A stretch of 64,000 nucleotides of DNA from Xestospongia bergquistia (Eukaryota > Porifera > Demospongiae > Haplosclerida > Petrosiidae): assembly GCA_963965975.1 (NCBI GenBank), contig OZ014421.1, forward strand, positions 2,593,001-2,657,000, given 5' to 3'. Below the pieces are notes generated by a model. The model had not been told where the DNA came from. It did no database searches and was given only the letters and a program-made list of their open reading frames with translations. Positions 22,339-34,595 of this stretch are shown in pieces. Made by a program: the position numbers and the translations under genes. The number at the start of each line of letters is the position of its first letter. Position 1 is the first letter of the stretch.

Positions 22339-24032
22339 TAATCTCCCTTACGAAGTATTATAGTTTTGCTATTATTTTGTAAATGATAATGATATTTAAC
22401 AATTTAGAAAGTGTGTTAGTGTATGTATTTTAACTTGTAATAATAGAACATATAATCAAGACTAGAAAAATATTTCAGCCAATCAGTAAATGTTATGAGA
22501 GGAAGTAAGTCTAATCAAAGCTTGTATGAAATCTCACTAGCCATTCATTGTATGTCGTTTCATTTACATAGATATTGAGCTATTACTTTGCTACCAAATT
22601 TATTATGCAAGTAAATAGTCTCACTAAATAAAGTGACACAACTTTAAAAATTAATCCAAATAGATTACCAGAGGGTTAAGAGAGATGAAGTTCAATAATG
22701 AGTAATAAAGAAGGGTCTTAGTCCTCAAATAAATGTATGTTTGTACATGCAACAAATCAAATAAATATGGCACATTAATGCAAAGTTTAAAATATTGTTA
22801 ATATTGCTAAGTTAGAAAGGTAACTTGTCAAAAATGGTTATATAAGAAAAGAATTAATCATTTAAAATACAGTCAAGTAGTGGTTAGTTACAATGTTGTC
22901 AGTTATGACATAGTAAGCAATAATAAATTATTTATGATCAATGTGGGTCAGATGAGACTAATAATTACAGAGTATAAGTGAACTTGATAAATTTTAATGT
23001 AATGTAGGAGTAAACCTATGATATAATTAACATATTGCTCTTCTTTACTTTGTAAACATTTTGGCTTTGGTAAGTCAATTATCTCCTGATTTTACAGTTT
23101 CTCAATTACATTAATATGTAGTAGAGATAACCTGTGGTTAGAGGTGTTTTTGTAGAATTCATTTGTTGGGTTTGTATCTTCTGAACATTCAAACTTCAGA
23201 GTTCATTGAGGATTCAATAGTTACTCATATGAATTTTTTTTAAAATTGCACATAGAATTAATACTAACTAGCTGCATATTTGAAAATTAATTGAACTACT
23301 TAATTTCTCTTCTTAAGATGAGACACGCAGATATCAGATATGACATTAAGCAGCATAAATCAGTTTTCATGTATGCTACTTTATCATACTTTCATACAAA
23401 CATACTACACTATCATTCAAAATTAATGTATCATACTATCATATCTATAAACATCATACTATCAAAATCCCACTCTACATAGTAACACATACTTAAGAGA
23501 AGTCAAATTATATGTCAGATCTATTTTTTACGAATAATGTTAATCCATTCCATTATTAAGTAAAAGTTTATATAACTCTGGCTCTACAGGATATGTGATC
23601 CAATTATATGAAAATAGAGGCAAGACTTCTATTCCATTATTATCATCAGATCAAATATTAGATTGTTATATTGAACAATATTTGAACTTACTCTGACAAA
23701 CAGAACTTCAAAAATTGATCCTAGACATGAGCAATCAAATACCACATAGTTCTAAAAGGGTTAGTAATAGTAAAAACATGGATGGCACATGTTTTTTAAT
23801 AAAGATTTTCCACTTATATAAGTCATTAACATAAAGGGAATATTGATGAAAAGCTTCATACAAGCTAAAAAAGGAAGCTGTTGATACAAAATGACTAAAA
23901 TAAAATTAATGTTAACATATTCAAGCTTCTACAACTTGGACAACTGTTCTTTTATACCATAGTTGTAAGAAGTAAAACTCTTTATAGTGATCAAAATGAG
24001 TGCTTTACTTACAACTGCTTTAGATAACTAGG
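22339..24032. other. intergenic, partly repeated elsewhere
   Basis: AT-rich. About 22880-23230 is similar to 29975-30280 (shared TTGTCAG-TATGACATAGT and AGTAGAG-TAACCTGTG segments), a dispersed or duplicated non-coding repeat. I see no coding sequence. Confidence 0.55.
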
Positions 24033-24170
24033 TGTAATAACTTCCTCATAATTACTTATAGTTGTATGGCTTTTATGGTATATAAGAGCATGCATTTCCT
24101 GTTTGTATATAGTTCAGGTTGCTTTAGATTATTGAGTTCTCTCTCCTTTAAAGATTACATTAATATCACA
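24033..24170 (+). repeat. 5' LTR of plus-strand gypsy element
   Basis: It is bounded by TGTAATAAC and TAATATCACA and is shared with 26225-26364, with many differences and small indels, so it is an old insertion. Confidence 0.8.
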
Positions 24171-24329
24171 TTGGCAACGAGGATAGGATAACATGCAAGG
24201 ACAGATAGGGTGAGTATGTGAATTCCTCCTGAAAGCTCGAAAGCTGGGAGCAGTATGCGGAGAGATTTAGTCCCTATAGACGCAAATAGCATTCAAGATT
24301 CTACGAAAAACTTTCTGTCTTCCTTTCAA

Positions 24330-25990
24330 TCATAGGGCCGACTACCTACAAGCTGCTCTCTACTCTTATCGCACCGGACAAACCAGGAGACAAGGACTAC
24401 GAGGAACTAGTAAAAGCTCTCAAGGAGTGTCATAATCCTAAACCATCGGAGATCGTTCAGAGAGACACTCGAATACGGAAACAGGGAGAATTAATTAACG
24501 ACTCAGTTCGTGGCAGAGTAGAAAGCACTCGGTTAGCATTGTAATTTTGAACACCAACTGGATAAATGTAGATTCAAGCAAGTTTAGTGCTTCTGCTGTG
24601 GTAAGGTTAGCCACATCCAAAATGACCAAAAACCAGGCAAGACTACCCCAAGGAAACCTCAATACCGCAAGCTTCAGCCCATCAATCTGCCAGTCAGAAG
24701 TGGAGGAGCTCTTGTTAAACCATTATTTTAGGTGAGGACAATAATGCTATACAATTGATTGTTTATATCGATCGCGAAGGGAAACCAGTATTTACGGAAT
24801 TTGCCACAGGAGCTTCCACCTCTGTTCTCTCATCATCAACCTGGACTATATTGTTCCCTGGATGAGAGCTAAGAAGGCCTAACACAGTACTTAAGACATT
24901 CTCATGGACATATTTAGATCAACTAATAGAGCATGTATCAAGTAGAGGAGGACAATCACACACAACACTGGCTCTTCACGAAAAAATATTTTAAGAAGGA
25001 TTAGGAAAAGTTGAAGATTTCAAAGCAAAGATTTATGTTGAGACAGATGCTACTCCAAAGTTCTGTAAAGCACACCCAGTCCCTTACTAGATGAAAATAA
25101 AATAGAAAAACTGGACAGACTATTGTCAGAAGGCATATTAAAGCAGTATCATTTTCTGAGTGGGCTACACCCATTGAATCGTCTAGAAATTAGACTGTTC
25201 TGATTTTAAGGTCATTGTCAATCCATTGGCTAAATTGGACCGCTAACCTATCTCTCATATAGAAGACCTTCTGGCAACTGTCTTATAAGGTATATTATTT
25301 ACAAAACTAGATATATGTCAAACATTTCAAACAGTCAAATTTGAGGAATCGTCAAAGAATTTTACAGTCATAAATACATGCAAAGAGTTATTTGAGTACA
25401 CTTGGTTATTGAGTATGTCATTGATGCAGAGGATTACACCTACTGAATATACCTGTTTGAGATCCCCCAGCCCTAAGAACTTAACTCAATTGAAGTAATA
25501 TTTAGGACTGCTATCATAGTTTGGCAGATTTTTACCTAATTTGTCAAATGTTCTTTTTCCTTTATATAGGAGTTACTCAGAAAGCAGACTCTGTTGACAT
25601 GGTCCAAAACAGAAGAAGAAGCCATGATCTTAGCTGAGTATACCATGAAATAGACTACACAATTGATTATGTTGGTCCATTTCACGAACTCCATGTTTTT
25701 GCTCATTATTGATCCCTGTGCAAAGTGGGTAGATATATTTAAAACCTTAAAATTAGCTAGATTCTTATTTAACTATCAAATAATGCCTGATAGTACCAAA
25801 GGCATATCTCCTTCGGTGTTAATGTTTCTCAGACAATTAAACACTCGTTTAATTGTCTGAGAAACAGTAGAAACAAAAGCAGTCATTTTATAGACATACT
25901 ACAAATAGAGGTTTTGTTGTTGGTGATCTTGTATATGTTTGCAACTTCTTAAAAGCTAGTATTGTTAAATGGATACCTGGTACTGTTGTA
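24330..25990 (+). pseudogene. gag-pol relic of the plus-strand gypsy element
   Basis: Remnants appear in order, in shifting frames. Gag: LLSTLIAPDKPGDKDYEEL, then KPSEIVQR. Zinc-knuckle region: CFCCGKVSHIQN near 24590. Protease: EFATGASTSVLSSST near 24800, with Ala-Thr-Gly where DTG is expected. RT: ISHIEDLLATV, FTKLDICQTFQ and NFTVINTCKELFEYT, then PKNLTQLK-x-YLGLL from the RT thumb. Integrase: FHELHVF-like start with LIIDPCAKWVDIFKT, then RFLFNYQIMPDSTKGISPS at 25760-25810. Stops and deletions occur throughout. Confidence 0.85.
25838..25870. repeat. short inverted repeat in the integrase relic
   Basis: TCAGACAATTAAAC then GTTTAATTGTCTGA around 25830-25860 forms a perfect 14-bp inverted repeat with a short ACTC loop. 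It lies in the LRQLNTRL part of the integrase relic and may be a local mutation by template switching. Confidence 0.7.
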
Positions 25991-26224
25991 GAATTTTGTG
26001 GAAATGTTACTTTTGTTGTGCATCTAGAAGATTCAAATAATTCTGTAAAAACTAAACAGACACAACAATCAAATGCATCATCTTATATCGTATTACTGTC
26101 CTGAAATCAAAGTCTTACTTGACCAAACATTTACATCAGTGACACATTTTGATAATATCCGACTAGAAAGAGACAACATCCTCGACATTTTTCTCAAGAA
26201 TGGTAGGATTAAGAGGGAGAGACC

Positions 26225-26364
26225 TGAAATTACTTCTCATAACTAGTTATGGTTGTATGGCTTTAAAGTTAACATGTATATATTTCCTGTTTGTTGTTCT
26301 ACTCTGTTTTGTGTTGGCTCAGATTGTTATGTTCTTACTCAATTAAATATACAAGAATATCACA
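26225..26364 (+). repeat. 3' LTR of plus-strand gypsy element
   Basis: It runs TGAAATTACTTC...GAATATCACA. Shared blocks with the 5' LTR include GTTGTATGGCTTT and ATTTCCTGTTTGT. Confidence 0.8.
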
Positions 26365-27830
26365 CTAAAAAGTGATTAACTAGTTACCATTATAGTTGCT
26401 CAGCAGTAGCTTCATAAAACTCTTTAAAGTGTATACAGGTTAAAATAATAGATTATCTTGTCTGACCAGAAATTTGAGACAATGTGGTCTTCAATATTCT
26501 CTTACAGTTTGGATAAAAGGCATTTCAAACTTTGCTTTTGAAATTATTTTTATGATTATTTCATAATGTCTTTTCACTTCCCAATTTGGAGTATATATGA
26601 CATCTATATACTAGTCATTGTTCTAGAAAAATCCACACATTATTATATTAGTATAAATTACAATTTGAATTGACTTAGAGGAATTTGGTAAAGATTTCTA
26701 TTTATTTTAATATTTAACATATCTCTCAGATATAATAGACATATATGTTGAAGGAACATTGAATATTGAATATATAGTTTTCTTGATTGTTTGTTTTTCT
26801 TCCTTTTGATTTCAAACATTGAAACATTTTTGAATGGTCAAACATCTGAAAATACATTGCTGTATATAAGATAAAGCTTTTGTTTTTGTTTCATCCAGAT
26901 TTACAACCTATTTATGTCTGTACATCTGACTTTACAGCAAGTAATTTTAAAGACAATTTCTATTTTCCAAAATGAAAGGACTTTCTTCATTTTTGAGCAT
27001 AATAATTTGGAGAAAGATTCAAAATTAATGCCTTCATACAAACGATGATTTTATTACATTTAAAAACGTTAAAATACTTGCTCTAGTCCTACACTACCAA
27101 TAAAAATCACATTCTATACATTAGTGACACAACTTGATGTTATCAAGCTTCCAATTTTGCCAGTATTACTTAAGATTCAAAAACATTATTACTGTATCAA
27201 GAATACTGTAAACAAAGTAAGTAATGTTAAATTACGAATTCGAAGTGTACCAAACACAAAATGGTTACATCAGACTACTGTCAGTAATTATGACAATATT
27301 TTATACTGTAAGCAAAGTTAGATAACTATATTAAAAACTCTGTGTATTGATTCTGATGAGCACAACAAGAGTTTTTGGTCTTGTTTTATTCAATATCAAG
27401 AAAGTGTATTCAACTCCAATAAAATCATATGTTACCACTATACACTGCCCTAATAACCCACATCGCTATAAGAAAAGACAACCTGCTATCATTAAATATA
27501 GTTTGTAACCAAGTAATCAATGGAAAAGAGACAAATTGCTAAAGTTTTGAATGATCTAACCACAAGTAGATAGTTTTGTTCTGGTGACAATTGTTTAAGT
27601 TGTTAAAGAGTAATACTTTTTTATCAAAGATTGTTTTTTAAAATTAATATGACAATTACTCCGTTATGTTCATTGACTTCTTACCATTTCTGATTTTAAT
27701 TTCATTTTACTAACAATTTAGTAATCAAACAAAATATTTTTAAGGTGCCAAAACCTCTCTGAATATCACCAATCATAAGAATCTTCTACAATATTTGTAT
27801 TACTTTTGAGGCTCCTCAATAGGCTACAGA
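26365..27830. other. intergenic, nothing recognised
   Basis: AT-rich sequence. The short open frames have no recognisable motif. Confidence 0.5.
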
Positions 27831-27838
27831 AAATAGAA

Positions 27839-28008
27839 GCTATATTAATGAACAAAATCGCCTCTGTGTAGGAGAAATTGAGCAGCATAACACAGATCTA
27901 AATGAAGCACTATGTTATAATATACAAGATACAACAGACACATATTGTACAAATCCTAAACTATATTTAGTTATGGATCATGATAGTACTCAGAGATGGA
28001 TACAGTGA
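27839..28008 (+). pseudogene. unidentified coding-like fragment
   Basis: One frame stays open for about 55 codons to a TGA at 28006-28008, with protein-like composition (NEQNRLCVGEIEQHNTDLN, NPKLYLVMDHDSTQRWIQ). No start or splice context is clear and I do not recognise the family. It precedes the transposon relic at 28410 and could be part of it. Confidence 0.3.
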
Positions 28009-28409
28009 GAGCTATTAGTCTGAGACAGTAATTATAGTAATTAGAAAATGCTGGAAGGAAATTAGCACAAAAAAAAAACATTCAGTGTACCATAAATACA
28101 GTAGGTGTTGTTTATAAATGTGATGACATTGCGATACAATGTTTGTTAATCTGTTACTGTGGTCATTTATTTCGTTGTAACTTTTTAGTAAAGGTTACAC
28201 TAAATAGTGGAGCAGTAAGGAAATTAACAAAATTAAGAAGAGAAAATTGCTTACTTCTTTAAGTTTTTTAAGTCAATGTCAAGTATGGAATATTCAATGC
28301 CTGATTTTGTCATTTTGGGGCAAAAATGGTAAACACTTTCATGTTTGGATAGAAAGAGACAGAGAAATTAAGAACACAGTTCATGCATCATCATCATACT
28401 GAAGCAATA

Positions 28410-28942
28410 TATGTATGGATTTTAACAGTTGACTAACAGAACTTATCTTATAGATTTGTAGCACAGTATTAGTAGAAAGAGGTTAAATGCTATTAGGCTA
28501 AGCTACCTCAATCAGGATTACAAATTCATGGTACTGTTAATAGGCTCCCTCATAACACATATATACTGAAGTTAAAGTATGTCACCTTTATAAAAAACTA
28601 TGCTGAGATTTATGGATTAATACTACCAGAAAGAATTCCTGATTATAAAAGGATAAGATAAATATACAAATTTTACCCAGTCACATGACAGAGAACAATA
28701 TGAATAGTTACAGTAGTGATAATGAGCCATCAACAAGACATATAGCTGGATATGTGACTTCATCAACATTCAGAAAAAGTGTTCCCCAAATCATTACTAA
28801 TAAACTGAGATCAGATATCTGTTGTATATGTTGGAGAAATTCAGTTGTAATTAGTCAGGATACAAGTTCATTCAAATCTCATAAACTATGGACAAAGTTA
28901 AAGGATAATATAACAATAGTAATAATGGATAGTTTACTGTAG
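28410..28942 (+). pseudogene. transposon-derived relic, copy 2
   Basis: 28470-28660 reads SRKRLNAIRLSYLNQ, then in another frame LQIHGTVNRLPHNTYI and KYVTFIKNYAEIYGLILPER with IPDYKRIR. This is the same motif series as copy 1 at 19690-19850 but longer. From 28687, 85 codons are open (MTENNMNSYSSDN...), containing RHIAGYVTSSTFRK and a CCICW pair. The H-I-A-G-Y-V phrase also occurs in P-element/THAP9-like transposases, but the match is too short to assign. Confidence 0.45.
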
Positions 28943-30898
28943 ATCATTGATTCATGTTCACTAGTACTGTCACTTAAAGCTAATATACATATCAAATAAA
29001 CTGTAACCTTTAACTAATAAGCTGTTTAAATTATCAAAAATGAGCTTGTTACTGTCATACAGCACCTATCATGTAAAAATACAATAGTGTACTTAAGATA
29101 CATACTGTATTCATTTATGATACAAAGCTCACCTTACCTTCTTGGTGGGCCTTCTTAAAGGCTTACACACTTGTCATAGATAATACGAGGCACTATGGTT
29201 ACCCACGAGTTAAAACTTATATGTACAAGGAACACTTATAAACACGTAATTTATATATTCTAAAAATGCACTACGCTCCCTAATCATTCTTCTTTGCATG
29301 TAATATGCAGCAATATTATTTGATCACCTGAAAATTGAAAAGGAGTTACTCAATTTCTGTTGTGCGAATTATCCAGTTCTCTTTCGTCTACTCTTGTTTG
29401 GTTTATTAAAATGAATGCAATCACCAATTGCTATAATAATTAAATAACTTAATATCAATTAAATAGATATGTCACTTTGGATCAGTTAGCATATAACAAT
29501 TTCTAAGGAAAATTTCATCAATTCTTCATTAGTAGAAATAGCCTGTATTGATATAATTGTAATTGGTTTGGTTCTTCTTGTGCCCTTCTTATCAACGTTT
29601 TAATTACTTCATCTGCCTCAGTCTTACTTGTCAGTTTTGTGGAAATATTTCTAATTAGTTGAAATGACTGATCATATAGAGTGCTCTACAGTAATACCTT
29701 CCATTGATGCATCTCCAATAAGACTGTCCACCATTTCCACATTTCTTTAGTGTGTACTTGTGCCTATGAACCAAAACCTGGCTCCATACTGGATTGCAAC
29801 AAATTCATCCTTAAGGAACTAAACTACCAACATTATCATTTCCCTTTTTATGCTTCAAGTTCTTATGCTGTAAGTTTTGATTTAAAGTATTATAAGTGAA
29901 AACATTGCCAACATATGATATCTGTATAACTGCTAACTGATAATGTAAAAAAGCGTTGACGATGAGATAAGAGCTAATCAGTTAAGACATAGTATAGTGG
30001 ATAGTTGTAATGTTGTCAGATATGACATAGTGACCAGCATTGTATATATTATTTATGATAAAAGTGAATCAGGCTATGATGTAGTTAACATTTTATTTCT
30101 CTTACAATTTACTTTGTTAATTTTTTTGTAAGTCTTTTTGTCTCCTTATTTTACTTCTACATGTAGTAGAGGTAACCTGTGTTCAGAGGTGTTTTGTTTC
30201 ATTCATTTGCTGGGTTTGTATTTTCTTATATAATTTGAATATGAGTCATGAAATTTCTATAGTGTCAATGAAGATTTATACAATAAGATATATAATAGGA
30301 CGGATATGTTTATTGAACATTATTTTCATGACTCTTGTAGAGATGATGAGAAACCAAGAGAGTCAGGTGATGTTGACATTTATTGTGGATATAATGACAG
30401 CTAATTTATATATTGAACCTTTTTTTCTAGTAAGTTTATATTATAGAAAACTAAATTGAGAAGATTAGTCCTAACAACAGTGAATTGGACTTTATATGAT
30501 GTACAACAGCTTGTTGAAAATGAATTGAAAATTTTTGGACAAAGACAGAAGAGGCTTACTTGTTTATTAATAGTTATAGCAACTTTCAACAATTAAAGTA
30601 TCACTTTCAAGGAATGGAAACAGAATGCTTTCAAATGAAAAGTATTAAAGAGAAATCATGATTAAGAGAAGATGGAAATAGATCATTTCATTACTTATAG
30701 TTACATTGAATAGGAGTCATGTGAAAGAGTCTTTTGATGAGCTTACAGTTTGAATCATCTTATATTACTAACAAAAAATTATTCTGTAGACAGCACATAT
30801 CATGAACTCATCTTTAGAATCTGCTATAAGATCAGAAATGAAGATCTTCTCAATGGTTGTAATACTTAATGAAACTCCTCAGTAGATTGATGTCAATA
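28943..30898. other. intergenic with a repeated segment
   Basis: 29975-30280 repeats 22880-23230. Otherwise this is AT-rich sequence with no coding motif seen on either strand. Confidence 0.5.
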
Positions 30899-30963
<65 letters not shown>

Positions 30964-30981
30964 TGTATATGTATGTATATA
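30899..30981. repeat. (AT)n-(GTAT)n compound microsatellite
   Basis: About 18 AT units lead into GTAT repeats. The LINE fragment starts roughly 100 bp beyond it. Confidence 0.95.
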
Positions 30982-31079
30982 TAGATGTAAATAATGGATA
31001 GCCCATTCTTTTGTGACCTAAGCCTTCTCATCCTATTCTAGAGTTAATTAATGTTTAGAAATAAATGATACTGGCACTG

Positions 31080-32576
31080 GGTTACAGTAAATAGAGGTGT
31101 CAAACAGTGTTGCCTCTTATCGCCAGCACTTTTTAATTTATATATTAATGGCCTACTTCCCTATATTATAAATTTAAATTGAGGAGTAAATACAGAAGAG
31201 GACATAGTAATGTATCCTTCTGTATGCAGATGATATTGCACTGTTTGACAATTAATGATTTACAACAGCTTCTTTGTAGAGTAGCTACATGGTGTCAAAG
31301 AATCGTTAAGCTATGAACATCAATAAAACTAAAGTACTGCATATTAGACCAAAATGAAGAGCCAGATCATCTTTTCCCTTTGCATGTAATAGTACCATCA
31401 TAGACTATTGTAATGAATATAAATACTTAGGAATATGGTTTAATGAATATTTGGACTATAAACAAACTTTAGAACATACTGCAAGATCAGCCAGGATCTG
31501 GCAGGAGTTTGTGCATGTTCTAAAGAAGTTGATGGCTTTCTTTATCAGACATAATTATATATAAATCATCAGTAGTTCCAATATTAGACTATGATGCTTG
31601 TATATGGGCTACCAAGAACATTTCCAGTTAACAATTGTACAAAAACTTTGTAATGCGCTTCTTCTTAGGGTGTAATAAGACCATGCCCCTAGTTGCTTTA
31701 ACAGGAGAAATAGGATGGCTTCCCACCCATTGTAGACAAATGAATATCATTCTTAACTCTTTATACAATTAGAAAGTAATACATGTAACCCTTCTACAGA
31801 GTCTATTCAAACAATCTACTGACTTAGGTAATTTAGGAAAACACACTTGGTCTTGGCATTACATGAATTTAATGTGTTAAATAATAGGATATAATAATAC
31901 TATGAACCCAATACCTTCAGAAGTACATAATGTATTACACACTATCGCTAATGAGGTCTGGCAGTTTCAACTAAATAAACCTTTAGATCCCTCTTCTGAG
32001 ACAGGAGGTAAGTTTGTAACATATAGACAACTACAACAGGAGCCATTACTACCTAGTTATGTGCTTGCCAACATGACCGTGAAGAGATGTAGGACTATGG
32101 CAGCCATACCTGGAGGTTGTCTGCCCCTAGCAGTTGAGAGAGGGCGATTTCATGTACATACAATACCTCTAAAGGATAGACTATGTACTCTTTGCAACAC
32201 AAATTCAATGGAAGATGTAGCTCATTTTGTCCTATTCTGTCCAAAGTACAATAACATATGACTCAAACTTTACAACACAATCACTTCACTACTACCATCC
32301 TTTTATTCATTTCCCCACACAGACAGACACACTATCATTTTATCAAATGAATTCAGCCATATGTCATTGATGTATCTTAATGAAATGTTTATTTTAAGAT
32401 CGAATTTAGTCTTGTTATCTTTAATTTTGATTTCCTTTATAGTTTTGTAGAGTCACTGTAAGTTTATTACTTAATCCAAAATTTTTTTATATATCACATT
32501 ACATTATCTTGTTTTGTAACTAACTTGTCACTCGTAAGCCATTAGTGTCTGGACAGTCTTCTGTGTGTGACATTAA
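31080..32576 (+). mobile_element. 5'-truncated LINE, 3' end of ORF2
   Basis: The RT motif NRGVKQCCLLSPALFNLYI is followed by a broken catalytic loop (TEEDIVMYPS, frame change, ADDIAL-like). KYLGIWFNEYLDYK follows, and then the C-terminal open frame at 31902-32261. Stops and shifts show it is dead. The 3' end runs into a GATAAT/AAT microsatellite at 32577, consistent with a repeat-type LINE tail. Confidence 0.8.
31902..32261 (+). pseudogene. LINE ORF2 C-terminal fragment with CCHC motif
   Basis: 119 codons end in DRLCTLCNTNSMEDVAHFVL and FCPKY. This C-x2-C...H-x4-C pattern, with an ED-x-x-HF core, is typical of the end of LINE ORF2 proteins. The segment upstream of 31902 is in other frames. 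Confidence 0.8.
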
Positions 32577-32581
32577 TAATG

Positions 32582-32620
<39 letters not shown>

Positions 32621-32632
32621 TAATAATAATAA
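32577..32632. repeat. (AAT)n microsatellite between two LINEs
   Basis: It begins GATAATAAT and runs as AAT units to the GGCGTCAGG start of the next element. It is the tail of one LINE and the 5' flank of the other. Confidence 0.95.
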
Positions 32633-32640
32633 TGGCGTCA

Positions 32641-34050
32641 GGTCTTACCTCGTGTTGCTCTTGTAATGGGAAGAATGCTAAATGTGCTCGCCGTCGCTGT
32701 GTTAAGGCTGAAACTCCGCATGTATCTTGTTTACTGATGAAGTCTGGAGCATGTCAGAACCTGTTGTTGGAGAGACAGATTTGTGCTGGTCATGTAGTGA
32801 TGACTTGTGGCTCTGGGCGAGAGTGTGTTGACCTTAATGCTGTGAAAAATGTTGAAGATTCATTTCATGAGAGTACAGTGAGTGAAAACGAGAATGTTGA
32901 TGCTGGTGTTGTGACAATCGACAGTGGAAGTGGTGCTAGAGAACACGCTATTAGGCATTATTTGGAGTCACAAGTTCGTCCTGATATTGTTGACCCTGAT
33001 AATCTGATTATGAAAGCATATAGAGAAAAGTTTGGCCGTGACGAAGCTAGAGATGATGTTTGGTTTGGGTATTGGAATATTTTATCTCACCTGAAAGGAA
33101 AGCAATATTCTCTTCCTGGAGGTGCAGTTGGGCGAAAGTATGTTGATTTGCTGAGTGATGAAATCGGACAAGTGGGTGCCGGAAACTATACTTTTGACTG
33201 TCTTATAGTGTTTTCTGCTCTCATTTTGCAAAGGGATAAGATGATAATCAAGTCTGCTGATGTATGTCGAGTCCTGGAGAGAAGAATGAAACTTTGGTCT
33301 GAAAATCATTTTGATTTGCTTGTCTAAGAGGCTGTTTGTTGTGATAAATCATGGCGAAGCTCAAGGCATAAGTTTGACACTGATGTTAGGCATATCACAA
33401 GGGTTTTCTCTAGATTGATGATGAATGGCAAGGTTCTTGCTGCAATCCGATGGCTCTCAGAGAACTCAGGTGGTGGTGTTTTACGGCCTTTTGAGAGGGT
33501 TACACAGGATTCTACTGAAATGGTATTTGATGCTTTGCGGAAGAAACATCCAGATCCTGTCACTCCACCCTCTTCAATGTTAATTGAATGTGATGACTTG
33601 CCATGTTTGGAAGAAGTTGAAGTAACAAGTGGCCATATTTTGCATGTGGCAAAAAGCATTCAGGGAAGTGCTGGTCCAGGGTGCAGTGACTCTCTGCACT
33701 GGCAGGATTGTTTACTCAGATATGGAGCTCATAGTGAGAAGCTGCGAAACTCTGTTGCATTCTTGTGTAGAAGGTTGGCAAACTCAATAGCTCCGTGGTC
33801 TGATGTGCAAGCACTTATGGCAAGTAGATTAATTGCGTTGGATAAATATCCTGGTATTCAGCCAATTGGAATTGGAGAATGTTTACGTAGAATTTTAGGT
33901 AAAGCTATTTGTATGGTAACCAGAATGGATATTGAGGGAGCTGCAGGGATAAAGCAGCTTTGTGCTGGGGTGAGAGCAGGCATAGAGGGAGCCGTTCATG
34001 CTATATTAGAATTGTTTGAAGATAATCTGAACTGGGTTGGGGTGTGCTGA
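32641..34050 (+). pseudogene. LINE N-terminal region and start of reverse transcriptase
   Basis: The frame is open from within the microsatellite. The stretch that would encode poly-Asn is not real protein. The first in-element residues form a Cys-rich patch (SCCSCNGKNAKCARRRC). After the in-frame TAA at 33325, the same frame continues (EAVCCDKSW...) to 34050 through GPGCSDSLHW, LIALDKYPGIQPIGIGECLR and ILGKAI. These are the early RT motifs of this family, found before the first catalytic Asp. One base change restores frame 1; a one-base indel follows at about 34044. Confidence 0.8.
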
Positions 34051-34595
34051 TGGTTGATGCTGCCAACACCTTTAATTCCTTGAATAGAATTGCTTCACTG
34101 TGGAATGTTAGAGTTCTATGGCCTCGATGCTCAAGATTTCTGTTTAATACTTATTGGGGTTCGTCTTTGCTGATTGTAAAGGGTACATTAGAGGTATTGT
34201 ATAGTAAAGAGGGAGTAACACAGGGAGACCCACTCTCCATGTTTTTCTATGCAGTTGGGACACTCCCACTGATAGATGCCTTGTGCAGCTCACATTGGAA
34301 TCAAGTTTGGTATGCAGATGATGCTTCCACATGTGGTGATGTCAGTAAACTAAGATTGTGGTTTGATAAGCGACAAGTTTTAGGTCCTCCTTTCGGTTAT
34401 TTCCCTCAGCCTCAAAAAACCTATTGGTTGTGGACCCAGAGTTCTTACAAAGCGCAAAAAAGGTGTTTGACAATACTTGAGTTAATGTTGTCACCAGTAG
34501 ACGCTTTCTTGGTGGTATTATTGGAGATCAGGAGGGCAAGAATGCATTCATTAAACAGTCAGTTAATGGATGGATATCACAGGTCAACAATTTGA
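34044..34595 (+). pseudogene. LINE reverse transcriptase catalytic part
   Basis: LMVDAANTFNSLNR (first catalytic Asp), EGVTQGDPLSMFFYAVG (primer-grip and GDP motif) and WYADDAS (catalytic Asp pair) are all present. GYFPQPQKTY follows. The catalytic residues are intact although the frame is split from the N-terminal part. Confidence 0.85.

Larger units (their letters stand above)
24033..26364 (+). mobile_element. Ty3/gypsy LTR retrotransposon, decayed and internally deleted
   Basis: LTRs at 24033-24170 and 26225-26364 both begin TG and end ATATCACA. A primer-binding-like TTGGCAACGAGGATAGG follows the 5' LTR, and a purine tract AAGAGGGAGAGA precedes the 3' LTR. Flanks are CTAGG and CTAAA, so any 5-bp target duplication has decayed. 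At about 2.3 kb it is less than half a normal gypsy element, and most of the RT palm, RNase H and integrase core are gone. Confidence 0.88.

Noticed and set aside
32545..32640. Poly-Asn protein start encoded by the AAT repeat
   Set aside because: The repeat lies outside the LINE. The open frame through it is accidental because AAT units contain no stop in that frame.
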